Shown piece by piece: positions 24,018 through 33,456 of a stretch of DNA of 39,583 bases; position 1 is the stretch's first letter, and every line of letters begins with the position of its first letter. Origin of the DNA: Pokkaliibacter sp046614695 (lineage in GTDB: Bacteria > Pseudomonadota > Gammaproteobacteria > Pseudomonadales > Balneatricaceae); contig NZ_JBKKHQ010000032.1 of assembly GCF_046614695.1 (NCBI RefSeq), forward strand, positions 1 to 39,583, given 5' to 3'. Made by a program: the position numbers and the translations under genes. Below the pieces are notes generated by a model. It did no database searches, was not told where the DNA came from, and saw nothing but the letters and a program-made list of their open reading frames with translations.

Positions 24018-26957
24018 CTACCCAAGCTGCGTCTGCCAGATTGCCTCAACCTTTTGCTGATAGGCGGAGACCTGCTCACGGGCAATCATGCCGGATTCAT
24101 CATCCACCAGCGTTAAGCGGTTCGCGAGCCCGCGATAGAACAGATAAGCCTCGCGCAGAGTATCAGCCTGCTCTGGCGTCAGCAGATCAGCAGCGACCGC
24201 CGCTTCCAGAATACGCACATTGTCACTCCAGACCAGCAGCGAGGGATGCTTTGCCCCGTTAGCCAGCACCAGATACTGCACCAGAAACTCGATATCAACG
24301 ATGCCACCGGCATCCTGCTTGAGGTTAAAGGCCGGCAGTGTGGCCGGGGAAGCCAGCACATCCCGCATCTTGCTGCGCATTTCCACCACAGCGGCTTTAA
24401 TCGTGTCGTTCTCACGTGTACGCGCCAATATCTGCTGTCGTACTTTATCAAACGCCGTCATTAAGGCGGGATCACCGGCGACAGGCCGCGCACGCACCAG
24501 CGCCTGATGTTCCCAGTGCCAGGCATCGTTCAGCTGATATTGCTCAAAGGCTTTCAGGGAGCTGACCAGCAACCCCGCACCGCCAGAAGGTCGCAAGCGC
24601 ATATCGACTTTATAGAGCAAGCCTGAGGAGGTCAGCGCCGTCAGGCTGTGGATGATTTTTTGCCCCAGTCGGGTAAAGAAAACCTGATTGGCAATGCGAC
24701 GCTCAGGCCCTTCGGTTTCCCCCTGACTATCGGCGTTGTGGATAAACACCAGATCCAGATCAGAGCCATAGGACAACTCAATGCCGCCCATCTTGCCGTA
24801 ACCCACCACAATAAAGTCCGGGTTACAGGGCTCGCCGTCTTCTCGCAAGGGTCGACCATGTTTACTGATCAGCTGCTGCCAGCAATGATCGAGAATCTGC
24901 TCGACAATCACCTCGGCCACCCAGGTGAGGTTATCCGACACCTTCATCAGCGGCAGTACACCAGTGACATCTGCCGCGGCAATACGCAGGGCCTGCGCCC
25001 GGCGGAAATAGCGCAGGGTTTCCAGAATCTGCTCGGTATCCTGCTCGGGAACGCGTAACAGCAACTGCTGCAGTTCGGCCCGCAGCCCGGCTTTATCCAG
25101 CGGACGATACAAGACTGCAGGCTCGATCAACTCATCCAGCAATACCGGGTAGCGGCTCAGCTGATCGCTAAACCAGGGACTGGCATGTGACAGCCGCACC
25201 AACTGCTCAACGGCCAGTGGATTTTCCTGCAGCAGTACCAGATAGGCCGTACGCCGCAGCACCGCTTCCACCAGACCCAACACCCGCTTCAGGGTGATAT
25301 CCGGTTGTGGATAACGCACCACCGCCGCCAGCAGAACAGGCATCACCGCATCCAGACGAGTCCGTCCGACGGCCTGCATGGCAAGCCAGGCCTTACTCTC
25401 GCGAAGATCAATCAATGCCTGACTGGCCGCCGCGGGTTCGGCAAAGCCTTGTCCGGCCAGCCATTCGACCACGCTGTCATCCAGCTGGTCACTGATCCAG
25501 CAGGTCGCCCACATTTCCTCATCAGAGTCCTCGGCCTCTTCTTCCTCGCCGAGGGTGATAACCGCATCAAAGTGCTCACGCACCTGGGAGCGATGCGCTT
25601 CCAGCACCGCCAGAAACTGTGTCCAATCCTGCTCACCCAATGTCCAGGCAAGGCGCTGACACGCCAGTTCCTGTTCCGGCAGATTCTGGGTTTGCTGATC
25701 TGCCAGCATCTGAATGCCATGCTCGACATCGCGCAGGTAGCAGTAAGCGGTTTGCAGCGCCGTGATGACCTCAACGGGCATTTCTGCGACATCCACCAGC
25801 AGCGGCAGTATCTGCATGGCACCGCGTTGCTGCAGGCGGCGGTCACGGCCACCCCGAATCAGCTGGAAGGCCTGGGCAATAAACTCGACCTCACGAATGC
25901 CACCACGCCCCAGTTTGACGTTGGACTCAAGCCCCTTGCGTCGCACCTCGCGGTTGATCATCAGCTTCATGCTTCGCAGGGATTCAAAAGCGCTGTAATC
26001 CAGATAACGCCGATACACAAAAGGCCGCAGCATGGCCATCAGCCGCTCACCGGCGGCCTGATCACCCGCGACGACGCGCGCCTTGATCATGGCATAGCGT
26101 TCCCAGTCGCGGCCCTGCTCCTGATAGTAAGACTCCATCGCCGGGAAGCTTGGCGCCAGGGCACCGGCCGTACCGTAGGGACGCAGGCGCATGTCGACAC
26201 GAAAGACAAAGCCATCGGCCGTCATCTGATCCAGCGCCTGAATCAGCTTCTGTCCAAGCTTGGCAAAATACTCTTCATTGCTGATAACACTGCGTCCACC
26301 ACGGGTTTCGCCCTTCTCTTCAAAGCAGAAAATCAGATCGATATCAGAGGAAAGGTTAAGTTCACCCGCGCCGAGTTTGCCCATGCCGAGCACGACCAGC
26401 TGCTGAACCTCATCACTGTCCTGACCCATGGGCTGGCCATAACGCTTTTGCAGCTCCCGAGTATGCCACTGCAGCGCCAGCTCCAGTGAAGAGTCGGCCA
26501 GATCACTCAGAGCCGCCGTGGTTTCAAGGGTGGGGACCAGGCGATTGGCATCGCGCCAGATGATACTGACCATATGCCGGTGCCGACGAAGGCGGAGCAG
26601 CTTTTTCAGGGCATTTTCGTCAGCGCACTGACGAATAGTGTCCTCCGCATCAGCCACAGGCAGACAGTGATCCTCTGCCAGCAACTGCACCAGCCAGTCC
26701 GGATGCTTGCCCAACTGTTCGATGGCATAGTCTGAGGCCACAGCCAGCCGCTGCCAGCGTGGGTCAGCGGCCATGTTTTGGCTGGCAAAACGCTCCCGGT
26801 CTTCAGCCTGCCAGAAAGGACTTTCCAGCATGCGCCGTTGCTGATCGGCCAGCAGCGCAGCAAGCACGGTGGCTTTGTCGGAATTGGTCTTCACCTGAGC
26901 CAGGTTCAGCGCCGGTCGAATATCGCTAAGCGGATGGGATTGCACAGCCTCAGTCAT
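24018..26957 (-). CDS. glnE: Glutamine synthetase adenylyltransferase/deadenylylase
   Basis: This bifunctional enzyme adds or removes AMP on glutamine synthetase in response to PII and glutamine, setting nitrogen assimilation. The 979-residue product carries two nucleotidyltransferase domains. The N-terminal one (deadenylylase) has GMGKLGAGELNLSSDIDL near 191-208, the C-terminal one (adenylylase) GYGKMGGIELSYGSDLDL near 715-735, each with the Ser-Asp-x-Asp metal motif, plus RVDMRLRPYG/RPSG repeats after each. Length is slightly above the E. coli protein (946). Its ATG lies inside the end of the small winged-helix-like gene (8-base overlap), and ygiF is just upstream, a neighbour pair also found in E. 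coli. Confidence 0.97.
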   Translation of the reverse strand: MTEAVQSHPLSDIRPALNLAQVKTNSDKATVLAALLADQQRRMLESPFWQAEDRERFASQNMAADPRWQRLAVASDYAIEQLGKHPDWLVQLLAEDHCLPVADAEDTIRQCADENALKKLLRLRRHRHMVSIIWRDANRLVPTLETTAALSDLADSSLELALQWHTRELQKRYGQPMGQDSDEVQQLVVLGMGKLGAGELNLSSDIDLIFCFEEKGETRGGRSVISNEEYFAKLGQKLIQALDQMTADGFVFRVDMRLRPYGTAGALAPSFPAMESYYQEQGRDWERYAMIKARVVAGDQAAGERLMAMLRPFVYRRYLDYSAFESLRSMKLMINREVRRKGLESNVKLGRGGIREVEFIAQAFQLIRGGRDRRLQQRGAMQILPLLVDVAEMPVEVITALQTAYCYLRDVEHGIQMLADQQTQNLPEQELACQRLAWTLGEQDWTQFLAVLEAHRSQVREHFDAVITLGEEEEAEDSDEEMWATCWISDQLDDSVVEWLAGQGFAEPAAASQALIDLRESKAWLAMQAVGRTRLDAVMPVLLAAVVRYPQPDITLKRVLGLVEAVLRRTAYLVLLQENPLAVEQLVRLSHASPWFSDQLSRYPVLLDELIEPAVLYRPLDKAGLRAELQQLLLRVPEQDTEQILETLRYFRRAQALRIAAADVTGVLPLMKVSDNLTWVAEVIVEQILDHCWQQLISKHGRPLREDGEPCNPDFIVVGYGKMGGIELSYGSDLDLVFIHNADSQGETEGPERRIANQVFFTRLGQKIIHSLTALTSSGLLYKVDMRLRPSGGAGLLVSSLKAFEQYQLNDAWHWEHQALVRARPVAGDPALMTAFDKVRQQILARTRENDTIKAAVVEMRSKMRDVLASPATLPAFNLKQDAGGIVDIEFLVQYLVLANGAKHPSLLVWSDNVRILEAAVAADLLTPEQADTLREAYLFYRGLANRLTLVDDESGMIAREQVSAYQQKVEAIWQTQLG

Positions 26958-27249
26958 AGTCCGGCAGCTCCAGCTGCTCGATCAGATGCCCACGATTGGC
27001 AACCACCCAGTCCTGTCGAATCGGACCCCAGTCGGTGATTTCAAAATAGCCATCGTTATTGCGCGTGCCATTGCGCTGCACAAAGTGACAGACGATGCCG
27101 ATATCGGCCATCGCCTTGATGGAATCCTGCAGGGTTCGCCGTGGCATATTCGTTAATGCCATCAGACTTCCCAGATTGTGTTGCTGCTGACTGATACAAA
27201 GCGCCAGATACAACCGGCGATAAAAGGCGAGTTGCTGCTTGCTGGACAT
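26950..27249 (-). CDS. Small winged-helix-like protein upstream of glnE
   Basis: The 99-residue protein has a helix-rich N-terminus (SKQQLAFYRRLYLALCIS), a helix-turn-helix-like region at about 25-58 (NLGSLMALTNMPRRTLQD and a following helix) and a beta-wing-like GYFEITDWGPI segment. This layout fits a winged-helix DNA-binding fold, but I do not recognise a named family. I chose the ATG at 27249 because GAGGAGG stands 6 bases ahead; a longer frame to 27264 has no site. It ends within the glnE start (ATGACTGA overlap) and begins 12 bp after ygiF, so it is co-transcribed and perhaps translationally coupled with glnE. A regulatory role in this operon is a guess. Confidence 0.7.
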   Translation of the reverse strand: MSSKQQLAFYRRLYLALCISQQQHNLGSLMALTNMPRRTLQDSIKAMADIGIVCHFVQRNGTRNNDGYFEITDWGPIRQDWVVANRGHLIEQLELPDYD

Positions 27250-27260
27250 CACCTGCCTCC

Positions 27261-28343
27261 TCAACCGATAAATGCGTTTTGTGCCAGAGCATGCTGCTCA
27301 GGCGTGCTTTCCGCCTGCCAGATCGACAGCACCAGCCACTGTCCCAGCATCAATTGCAGCTGACCGGCCATCGGGTCTGCCGCCAGTTCAAGCCAGCGCT
27401 CACGCAGACGTTGGCGCTGCTGCTTGATCAGCGCTGAATGCTCAAGACCCGTCAGCTCCTGCACGGTTTTAAACGCCAACATATCGGTGATGCGTGCCTC
27501 CAGATGCGCCAGTTCCCGGGAAAGGGCGACATCCGGCATGGGGATGACATCGGCAAAAGTCAGCATGACATCGGTCAGGGCACGCAGGTTATGACGGATC
27601 GCTTCCAGATCCTTCATTAGCCCCTTGTCATTATAAATTTCCCAGTGACGCTGCCAGCAGGTGAGGTAGTACGCAAACAGGGTGCGATACACCTGCTCCT
27701 GAGTCATTCCCGACTCCACCTGAGGCAGCGAAGGGTCACGCAGACAGTGACCGGTATAAAGACCGTAGCCACGCTCGGCCTTGCTGATATCACAGAGGAA
27801 TAAGGGAATCTCGGCGCTCAGGGCATAAGCCACATCAAAGAGCGCAGCCACATCGCCCTTTTTCAGCTCCAGCTCGACTTCACACAGCGGCGCGGTACGG
27901 TCAAGGGCGTGAATTTCGCCGCGATCGAGCACCATTTCCACTTCAGCACCCTCGACCTGAATCAGCCACTGATGCCGCTCAAAGTCCGTGGTAAAGGCCG
28001 CTTCGAGGCGACCATCCTGAGCAATGCAGCCGGGCAGCTCCTCTTGCGGAAACAGGGACAGATCCAGCCTGGCCTCAGGAATGGGCATTTCCCACTCGCC
28101 ACGTTGATGCACGCCGCCCTGACTCGTGCCCTGGGTTTTCAGCGTTTGCAGATAGGTATCACCATCACGACGGATACGCAGGGCCACCTTGTTACGCTGC
28201 AACGCCAGATCCGGGGTATCAAAATAGCGGTTAAACAGCACACGTTTGCCCTGATAACGCGCGCCCTGCAATAGCGGCAGCGCCGCCAGCTGGTCAGCAA
28301 ATTCAGGGGCGATACTGAGCTTCAGCTCGGTTTCTTTAGTCAT
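27261..28343 (-). CDS. ygiF: CYTH-CHAD domain inorganic triphosphatase YgiF
   Basis: The 360-residue protein starts with the CYTH signature ETELKL (residues 4-9), then further charged strands (YFDTPDLAL, ALRIRRDG, LQTLKTQG, EVELELKKGD) that line the triphosphate tunnel. A helical CHAD-type domain occupies about 210-340, with conserved histidines and basic residues (HNLRALTD, RITDMLAF). The E. coli homolog hydrolyses inorganic tripolyphosphate and lies next to glnE, as here. The CHAD part is shorter than in E. coli YgiF (433 residues). The ATG at 28343 directly precedes the signature. The physiological role is not well established. Confidence 0.88.
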   Translation of the reverse strand: MTKETELKLSIAPEFADQLAALPLLQGARYQGKRVLFNRYFDTPDLALQRNKVALRIRRDGDTYLQTLKTQGTSQGGVHQRGEWEMPIPEARLDLSLFPQEELPGCIAQDGRLEAAFTTDFERHQWLIQVEGAEVEMVLDRGEIHALDRTAPLCEVELELKKGDVAALFDVAYALSAEIPLFLCDISKAERGYGLYTGHCLRDPSLPQVESGMTQEQVYRTLFAYYLTCWQRHWEIYNDKGLMKDLEAIRHNLRALTDVMLTFADVIPMPDVALSRELAHLEARITDMLAFKTVQELTGLEHSALIKQQRQRLRERWLELAADPMAGQLQLMLGQWLVLSIWQAESTPEQHALAQNAFIG

Positions 28344-28432
28344 TTGTCTTTATTCTCTGTTTAGTCATCGGCTACCGCCTGTTTCCCGATGAGACTCATG
28401 TGCCGGGCCAGTCTGAAGGATGAAGGCCATCC

Positions 28433-29779
28433 TCAGCTGTCAGCAAAATGCCCGGTAATTTCACGTGCCGTCGCCACGGCATAGTTGTCTGTCATGCCAC
28501 TGATAAAATCGAGCACTTTAAGATAGCAGGTGTAGAGACTATCACCGGCCACGGGTCGCGTTGACCCCATCAGCATCAATAAACGTTCGGATTTAAAACT
28601 GATCTTGTCCTGATGCGCCTGCTCATGAGCGGCCTGAATAAAATGGCTGAGGAGTTTGTCGAGGGTTGCATAAGCGCCCAGCTCCGAGCGGGTACGCGTG
28701 GTATGGCGGAAAATGCGTTGGCGAGCGACCTCTTTGGCCCGGCGGATACTATCGCGCGTGGCCTCATCGCAATGGGCAATCAGATCCCCTTCCAGCACAC
28801 CGTTCAACAAATCCTCCTGATGGCGAACAAACGCCTCCGTCACGGCATTCACCAGATGTTCGATGGCCTTGCCACGCAGCAATGAGAGCTTTTTGGTGGA
28901 GTTGGGCGAATAGGCCAGCTGCCCGGTACCTTCCTGGAGGGTATCAAGCTTGGCCTGACCGACGAGAGGCAGCAGAATCCCGACCACTTCTTCCTCACGC
29001 AGCAGACCCAGCTCAACGCCGTCTTCAAGATCCAGAATCGCGTAACAGATGTCATCGGCCGCCTCCATCAGGTACACCAACGGATGACGCTGATAACCAC
29101 CATCGGCTCGTGGCAATAGTCCAAGTTTGGTGGCAATTGCATCCAGACAGGCACGTTCGGACTGGTTACAGCCGTATTTGCCCTTGCTCGCCACCACCGG
29201 ATGGCAGGATGTCCAGGGGTATTTCAGGAAGGCGCCGAGTACCGCATAAGTCAGACGCATACCGCCCTGCTGGTAGTGATACTCCAGCTGAGTCAGGATT
29301 CGAAAGCCCTGCGCATTACCTTCGAACACCAGAAAGTCGTGCTGTTCAGCCTCACTCAGCCCATCCAGCAGCCCTCGCGTGCGCGCTTCGCTGAACCAAT
29401 GCCGAATCGAAGCCTCGCCAAAGTGACCAAAGGGCGGGTTACCAATATCGTGGGCAAGACAGGCAGATTGCACGATGGCGCCGAGATCATAGGGGCCAAA
29501 ATCCCGGGGCAGCTGATCGCTGATCGCCTGCCCGACCTTGATGCCTAAACTGCGGCCCACACAGCTGACCTCGAGACTGTGGGTCAAGCGGTTATGGACG
29601 TTATCGTTGTGGGATAAAGAGTGAACCTGTGTCTTTTTGGTCAGCCGACGAAAGGCATTAGAGAAGACGATACGGTCGTGATCTTTGTGAAAGGGAGTAC
29701 GCCCTGGCTCCTGACTTTCCTGCTCCAGCTTGCCCAGGCGATCGCTTCGCAGCAGCTGTTCCCAGTGCATCTTTGCCAT
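28433..29779 (-). CDS. dgt: dGTP triphosphohydrolase family protein
   Basis: The product is an HD-domain dNTPase that cleaves dNTPs, dGTP first in E. coli, to the nucleoside and tripolyphosphate. From the ATG at 29779 it has 448 residues, a little shorter than E. coli Dgt (505). Motifs are FRRLTKKTQVHSL near 43-55, NRLTHSLEV (His67) and CLAHDIGNPPFGHFGE (His110, Asp111), which give the HD metal site. GGGAG lies about 10 bases upstream of this ATG; a start at 29830 would add 17 residues that look unlike the family. It is upstream of ygiF, 89 bp apart, and divergent from argE. Its product, tripolyphosphate, is the substrate class of the downstream YgiF, an appealing link but unproven. Confidence 0.9.
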   Translation of the reverse strand: MAKMHWEQLLRSDRLGKLEQESQEPGRTPFHKDHDRIVFSNAFRRLTKKTQVHSLSHNDNVHNRLTHSLEVSCVGRSLGIKVGQAISDQLPRDFGPYDLGAIVQSACLAHDIGNPPFGHFGEASIRHWFSEARTRGLLDGLSEAEQHDFLVFEGNAQGFRILTQLEYHYQQGGMRLTYAVLGAFLKYPWTSCHPVVASKGKYGCNQSERACLDAIATKLGLLPRADGGYQRHPLVYLMEAADDICYAILDLEDGVELGLLREEEVVGILLPLVGQAKLDTLQEGTGQLAYSPNSTKKLSLLRGKAIEHLVNAVTEAFVRHQEDLLNGVLEGDLIAHCDEATRDSIRRAKEVARQRIFRHTTRTRSELGAYATLDKLLSHFIQAAHEQAHQDKISFKSERLLMLMGSTRPVAGDSLYTCYLKVLDFISGMTDNYAVATAREITGHFADS

Positions 29780-29906
29780 GGATGAATGCTCCCTCAAGGA
29801 ATGAAATCTCAGTGTACCGCCGCTATACATAGACAGTGAATGGCTTTAGCCTAAAGAACAGCCCCCACTTCCAGCAAGCACGGCTTGCTACGCTCAGGAG
29901 CCACCC

Positions 29907-31064
29907 ATGGTTTTACCCAGTCTGCGCCAGCGCATTGATCAACTGATTGCCAGCCCATCGGTCAGCTGCACACGCCCGGATCTGGACATGAGTAACCGTG
30001 GCGTGATTGATCTGCTGGAAGGCTGGTTTTCTCACCTTGGTTTTCGTACTGAGGTCGTCGAAGTCGCACCAGCCAAGTACAACCTGATTGCCACATTGGG
30101 TCAGGGGGAAGGCGGACTGGTGTTCTCAGGCCACACCGATACCGTGCCCTGCAACGAGGAAAAGTGGCAGAGCAATCCCTTCGCCATTGAAGAGCGCGAC
30201 AACAAGCTTTATGGGTTGGGCAGCTGCGATATGAAAGGCTTCTTTTCTGTCGTGCTGGAGGCCGTTCTGCCCTTTGCCGAGCATCCGGAAAAGCTCAAGG
30301 AGCCTCTGATCATTCTCGCCACGGCGGATGAGGAATGCTCCATGATTGGTGCCCGCGCTCTGGCGGAATCCGGTCGCCTGAAAGCTCGCAAGGCCATCAT
30401 CGGCGAGCCGACCAATCTTCGCCCCATCTATCAGCATAAAGGCATCATGATGAATGGCCTGCGAATTATCGGTCAGGCCGGGCACTCATCGAACCCTGCA
30501 CTGGGTAATAATGCGATGGAAGCCATGCACAGTGTGATGAGTGAGCTACTGGGCTATCGCCAGGATCTGCAGGCACGCTATAAAAATGCCGACTTCCAGG
30601 TGCAGGTACCGACGCTGAACTTCGGCTGTATTCACGGCGGAGATAACCCCAATCGCATCTGCGGTGAATGTGAGCTGGAATTCGACCTCCGTGCCCTGCC
30701 CGGCATGGATAACGATGAGCTCTTCGCCCAGATGGAACAACGCCTGGCGCCGGTTGCTGAGCGCCATCAGGTCAAACTTGAATTCTTCCCGCTGTTTCCG
30801 CACATTCCTGCCTTTGCCAACCAGCGTGAAATGGAGCTGGTACAGCGATGTGAACAGCTAACCGGCAGTGCCGCAGAAAGCGTGGCCTTTGCCACCGAAG
30901 GCCCCTTCCTGCAACGTATGGGAATGGAAACCATCATTCTTGGCCCGGGTTCCATTGACCAGGCCCATCAACCCGATGAGTTTCTGGCGCTGGATCAGAT
31001 CAGGCCCGCCGTTAACCTGCTGCAGTCGCTGATTCGCCATTACTGCCTCAAACAGGACACCTGA
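29907..31064 (+). CDS. argE: Acetylornithine deacetylase
   Basis: This zinc-dependent M20-family enzyme removes acetate from N-acetylornithine in arginine synthesis. The 385-residue product shows the metal motif SGHTDTVP (His76, Asp78), SCDMKG (Asp108), the catalytic/metal pair in ADEECS (Glu142, Glu143) and EGPFLQRMG toward the C-terminus with later metal histidine in DQAHQPDEF. Length matches E. coli ArgE. Succinyl-diaminopimelate desuccinylase (DapE) is similar, but argA directly downstream supports ArgE. CAGGAG about 8 bases before the ATG at 29907 is a good ribosome binding site. I saw no clear ArgR box in the 127-bp gap with dgt. Confidence 0.93.
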   Translation: MVLPSLRQRIDQLIASPSVSCTRPDLDMSNRGVIDLLEGWFSHLGFRTEVVEVAPAKYNLIATLGQGEGGLVFSGHTDTVPCNEEKWQSNPFAIEERDNKLYGLGSCDMKGFFSVVLEAVLPFAEHPEKLKEPLIILATADEECSMIGARALAESGRLKARKAIIGEPTNLRPIYQHKGIMMNGLRIIGQAGHSSNPALGNNAMEAMHSVMSELLGYRQDLQARYKNADFQVQVPTLNFGCIHGGDNPNRICGECELEFDLRALPGMDNDELFAQMEQRLAPVAERHQVKLEFFPLFPHIPAFANQREMELVQRCEQLTGSAAESVAFATEGPFLQRMGMETIILGPGSIDQAHQPDEFLALDQIRPAVNLLQSLIRHYCLKQDT

Positions 31065-31071
31065 ACGCTCA

Positions 31072-32448
31072 ATGACTGACGAAAACCAAACACCACGAAA
31101 CGATATCGCCAACGTGAAAAATCAGGCTCAGGACACAGTTCAGTGGTTCCGCCACAGCTCGCCCTATATTAATGCCCATCGCGGCAAGACCTTTGTGCTG
31201 ATGCTGGGCGGGGAGGCGCTGGAACACCCCAACTTTAACAACATCATCCATGACATCGCCCTGCTGACCAGTCTGGGCGTGCGACTGGTACTGGTGCACG
31301 GTGCCCGACCACAGATCGAGGCACGCCTCAAGGAAAAAGGTCTGCCCAGCCGTATGCATCAACATCAGCGCATTACTGATGAAGCGACGCTAGTGTGCGT
31401 GAAAGAAGCCGCCTCCATGGCGCGTCTTGATATTGAAGCACGCCTGTCGCTGGGTCTGGCGAACTCGCCCATGTTCAATGCACAGATCCGCGTCGCCAGT
31501 GGCAACTTCGTCTTCGCTCGCCCGCTCGGTGTTCGTGACGGTCAGGACATGATCTACACCGGCGAAGTGCGCCGTATCGACTCAGCCCCCATTACCAAGC
31601 TATTGGCCGATGGCAGTATCGTACTGCTCTCCAATCTGGGCTATTCCCCCACCGGCGAGGTCTTTAACCTTTCCGTGGAAGATGTCGCAACCCGCACGGC
31701 TATCGCGCTTAAAGCCGACAAGCTGATCACCTTCGGCACCGAGCTTGGGGTGATCAACAAAGAGGGTGAAGTCATCAACGAGCTGCTGGCCGCCAAAGCT
31801 GAGCGTCTGGTAAACCAGCACATTGCGGCCCTGGGTGATGATGAACCCATTTCCGAGCTGGCCCGCCAGCTTAAAGCCATGGTCGACGCCTGCCGTGGCG
31901 GCGTGAAGCGAACCCATTTGCTGTCCTATGAAATTGATGGCGCCCTGCTGAACGAGCTCTTCAGTCGTGAAGGTATCGGCACCATGGTGATCAATGAATC
32001 CTACGAGCAGTTACGTCAGGCAACCATTGATGATGTGGGCGGCCTGCTGGAGCTGCTGCGGCCAATGGAAGATGCCGGCATTCTGGTCCGTCGCTCACGC
32101 GAGCTGCTGGAAGCCGAGATCGAACAGTTCACCGTGATCGAGCGCGATGGCGCCATGATTGCCTGCGCGGCGCTCTATCCTTTTGAGGAAGAAGGCTGTG
32201 CCGAGCTTGCCTGCGTGGCAGTCAATCCGGCGTATCGCGGCGATGATCGTGGCCTGCAGATGCTCAATCACATTGAGAAACGTGCCCGCGCCATGAAACT
32301 CAAAGAGCTGTTTGTGCTGACCACCCGCACGGCCCACTGGTTCCTGGAGAATGGCTTTACCCCGGCGCCGCTGACCAAGCTGCCTGCGAAGAAGCAGGCG
32401 CTTTACAACTTCCAACGCAACTCCAAGGTGTTTTTCAAAACCCTCTGA
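31072..32448 (+). CDS. argA: N-acetylglutamate synthase
   Basis: This enzyme catalyses the first step of arginine synthesis, acetyl-CoA plus glutamate to N-acetylglutamate. The 458-residue protein has an N-terminal amino-acid kinase-like domain (about 25-290; LMLGGEALEH and VLVHGARPQIE) that binds arginine for feedback control, and a C-terminal GNAT domain with the CoA loop VAVNPAYRGDDRG near 381-393. This two-domain layout is classic bacterial ArgA. The ATG follows the argE stop by 7 bp, with no clear ribosome binding site of its own, so coupling with argE is likely. A bidirectional terminator follows. Confidence 0.95.
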   Translation: MTDENQTPRNDIANVKNQAQDTVQWFRHSSPYINAHRGKTFVLMLGGEALEHPNFNNIIHDIALLTSLGVRLVLVHGARPQIEARLKEKGLPSRMHQHQRITDEATLVCVKEAASMARLDIEARLSLGLANSPMFNAQIRVASGNFVFARPLGVRDGQDMIYTGEVRRIDSAPITKLLADGSIVLLSNLGYSPTGEVFNLSVEDVATRTAIALKADKLITFGTELGVINKEGEVINELLAAKAERLVNQHIAALGDDEPISELARQLKAMVDACRGGVKRTHLLSYEIDGALLNELFSREGIGTMVINESYEQLRQATIDDVGGLLELLRPMEDAGILVRRSRELLEAEIEQFTVIERDGAMIACAALYPFEEEGCAELACVAVNPAYRGDDRGLQMLNHIEKRARAMKLKELFVLTTRTAHWFLENGFTPAPLTKLPAKKQALYNFQRNSKVFFKTL

Positions 32449-32474
32449 CACCGCAGCGGTTTATACAGAAAAGC

Positions 32475-32503
32475 AAAAAAGGCACCCAAGGGTGCCTTTT
32501 TTA
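32475..32503. terminator. Bidirectional intrinsic terminator (argA/trmB)
   Basis: GGCACCC (32481-32487) and GGGTGCC (32490-32496) pair around an AA loop, with six A before and T-rich sequence after. It lies between convergent argA and trmB. It serves as the intact model for the broken hairpins at the window ends. Confidence 0.92.
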
Positions 32504-32527
32504 TTCTCAGCAGAATGACCGTGAAGC

Positions 32528-33244
32528 TTAGCTAACGCGCTTAAACATCAGATCCCAGACACCGTGACCCAGGTTCTCGCCACGCTTCTGGAACTTGGTC
32601 ACCGGACGAAAATCCGGCTGAGGGGCAAAGTTGCCCATGCCTTCAGTGTTTTCATAGCCTTCCGCCATGCTCATGACTTCCATCATGTGCTCGGCATAGG
32701 GTTCCCAGTCGGTCGCCATATGGAAACAACCACCGATGCTCAGTTTCGAGCGCAGTTTTTCAGCAAACTCGGTCTGTACGATGCGGCGCTTGTGGTGTTT
32801 CTTCTTCGGCCAGGGATCAGGGAAGAAAAGCTGCAGGGTATCGAGGCTGCCATCAGCAATGCACTCTTCCAGTACCTTGACGGCGTCATCACAGTAGACA
32901 CGCACGTTAGTCAGACCTTCGAGAGCCACATTATTGAGCAGACGACCGACACCGGGTTCGTGCACTTCAATACCGATAAAGTTTTTCTCAGGCATGGCTT
33001 TCGCCATCGCTACCAGCGAATCACCCATCCCAAAACCGATTTCGACGACCAGAGGCGCTTCACGGCCAAAGACTGCGGCGCTGTTTAGCGGGCCATCTTC
33101 ACGACGCAGACCATACACTGCAAAGTGTTGCTCCAGCGCTCGTTCCTGACCGGGTGTCATGCGTCCGACTCGCTTAACAAAGGAGCGTACCTCGCGCATG
33201 TGGCGCTCCGGTTGAGGGGAATCGGTGTGAAGATCGTCGGTCAT
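32528..33244 (-). CDS. trmB: tRNA (guanine-N7)-methyltransferase
   Basis: This enzyme methylates G46 of the tRNA variable loop using S-adenosylmethionine. The 238-residue product contains the SAM motif VEIGFGMGDS (67-76), GIEVHEPG near 91-98 and the TrmB hallmark PDPWPKKKHHKRR (142-154), followed by the TDWEPYAEHM segment. I selected the ATG at 33244, preceded by AGGCAGGA; a TTG frame extends to 33271 but adds only nine residues. It is transcribed alone, convergent with argA, and has about 210 bp upstream before thiG's terminator. Confidence 0.95.
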   Translation of the reverse strand: MTDDLHTDSPQPERHMREVRSFVKRVGRMTPGQERALEQHFAVYGLRREDGPLNSAAVFGREAPLVVEIGFGMGDSLVAMAKAMPEKNFIGIEVHEPGVGRLLNNVALEGLTNVRVYCDDAVKVLEECIADGSLDTLQLFFPDPWPKKKHHKRRIVQTEFAEKLRSKLSIGGCFHMATDWEPYAEHMMEVMSMAEGYENTEGMGNFAPQPDFRPVTKFQKRGENLGHGVWDLMFKRVS

Positions 33245-33414
33245 GGTCCTGCCTGGGAAAGTGAATGCCAAACACTGCGGAAACGGTCATCGCAGTGCCG
33301 TTAGCCACCGAACTGCATGGGCAGCGGTGAAAAAATAGGCAGGTATTCTATCGCGCCGGTATCAAGGGTCAACCAACAGTTGTAACCCGCGCTTTAATAC
33401 GCAATCCCAGAAAC

Positions 33415-33442
33415 AAAAAAAGCCATCCTGAGATGGCTTTTT
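33415..33442. terminator. thiG intrinsic terminator
   Basis: AGCCATC (33421-33427) and GATGGCT (33432-33438) pair around CTGA, with A and T runs on each side. Read on the minus strand it ends the thiS-thiG transcript just past the thiG stop at 33457. Confidence 0.88.
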
Positions 33443-33456
33443 CATCGGGCGACAGC

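Noticed and set aside
25305..26489. 394-codon open frame opposite glnE
   Set aside because: It lies antisense to conserved GlnE domains and its composition (many His, Gln, Arg) is typical of a shadow frame.
29780..29906. ArgR operator upstream of argE
   Set aside because: I found no pair of AT-rich ARG boxes with the expected spacing by eye.
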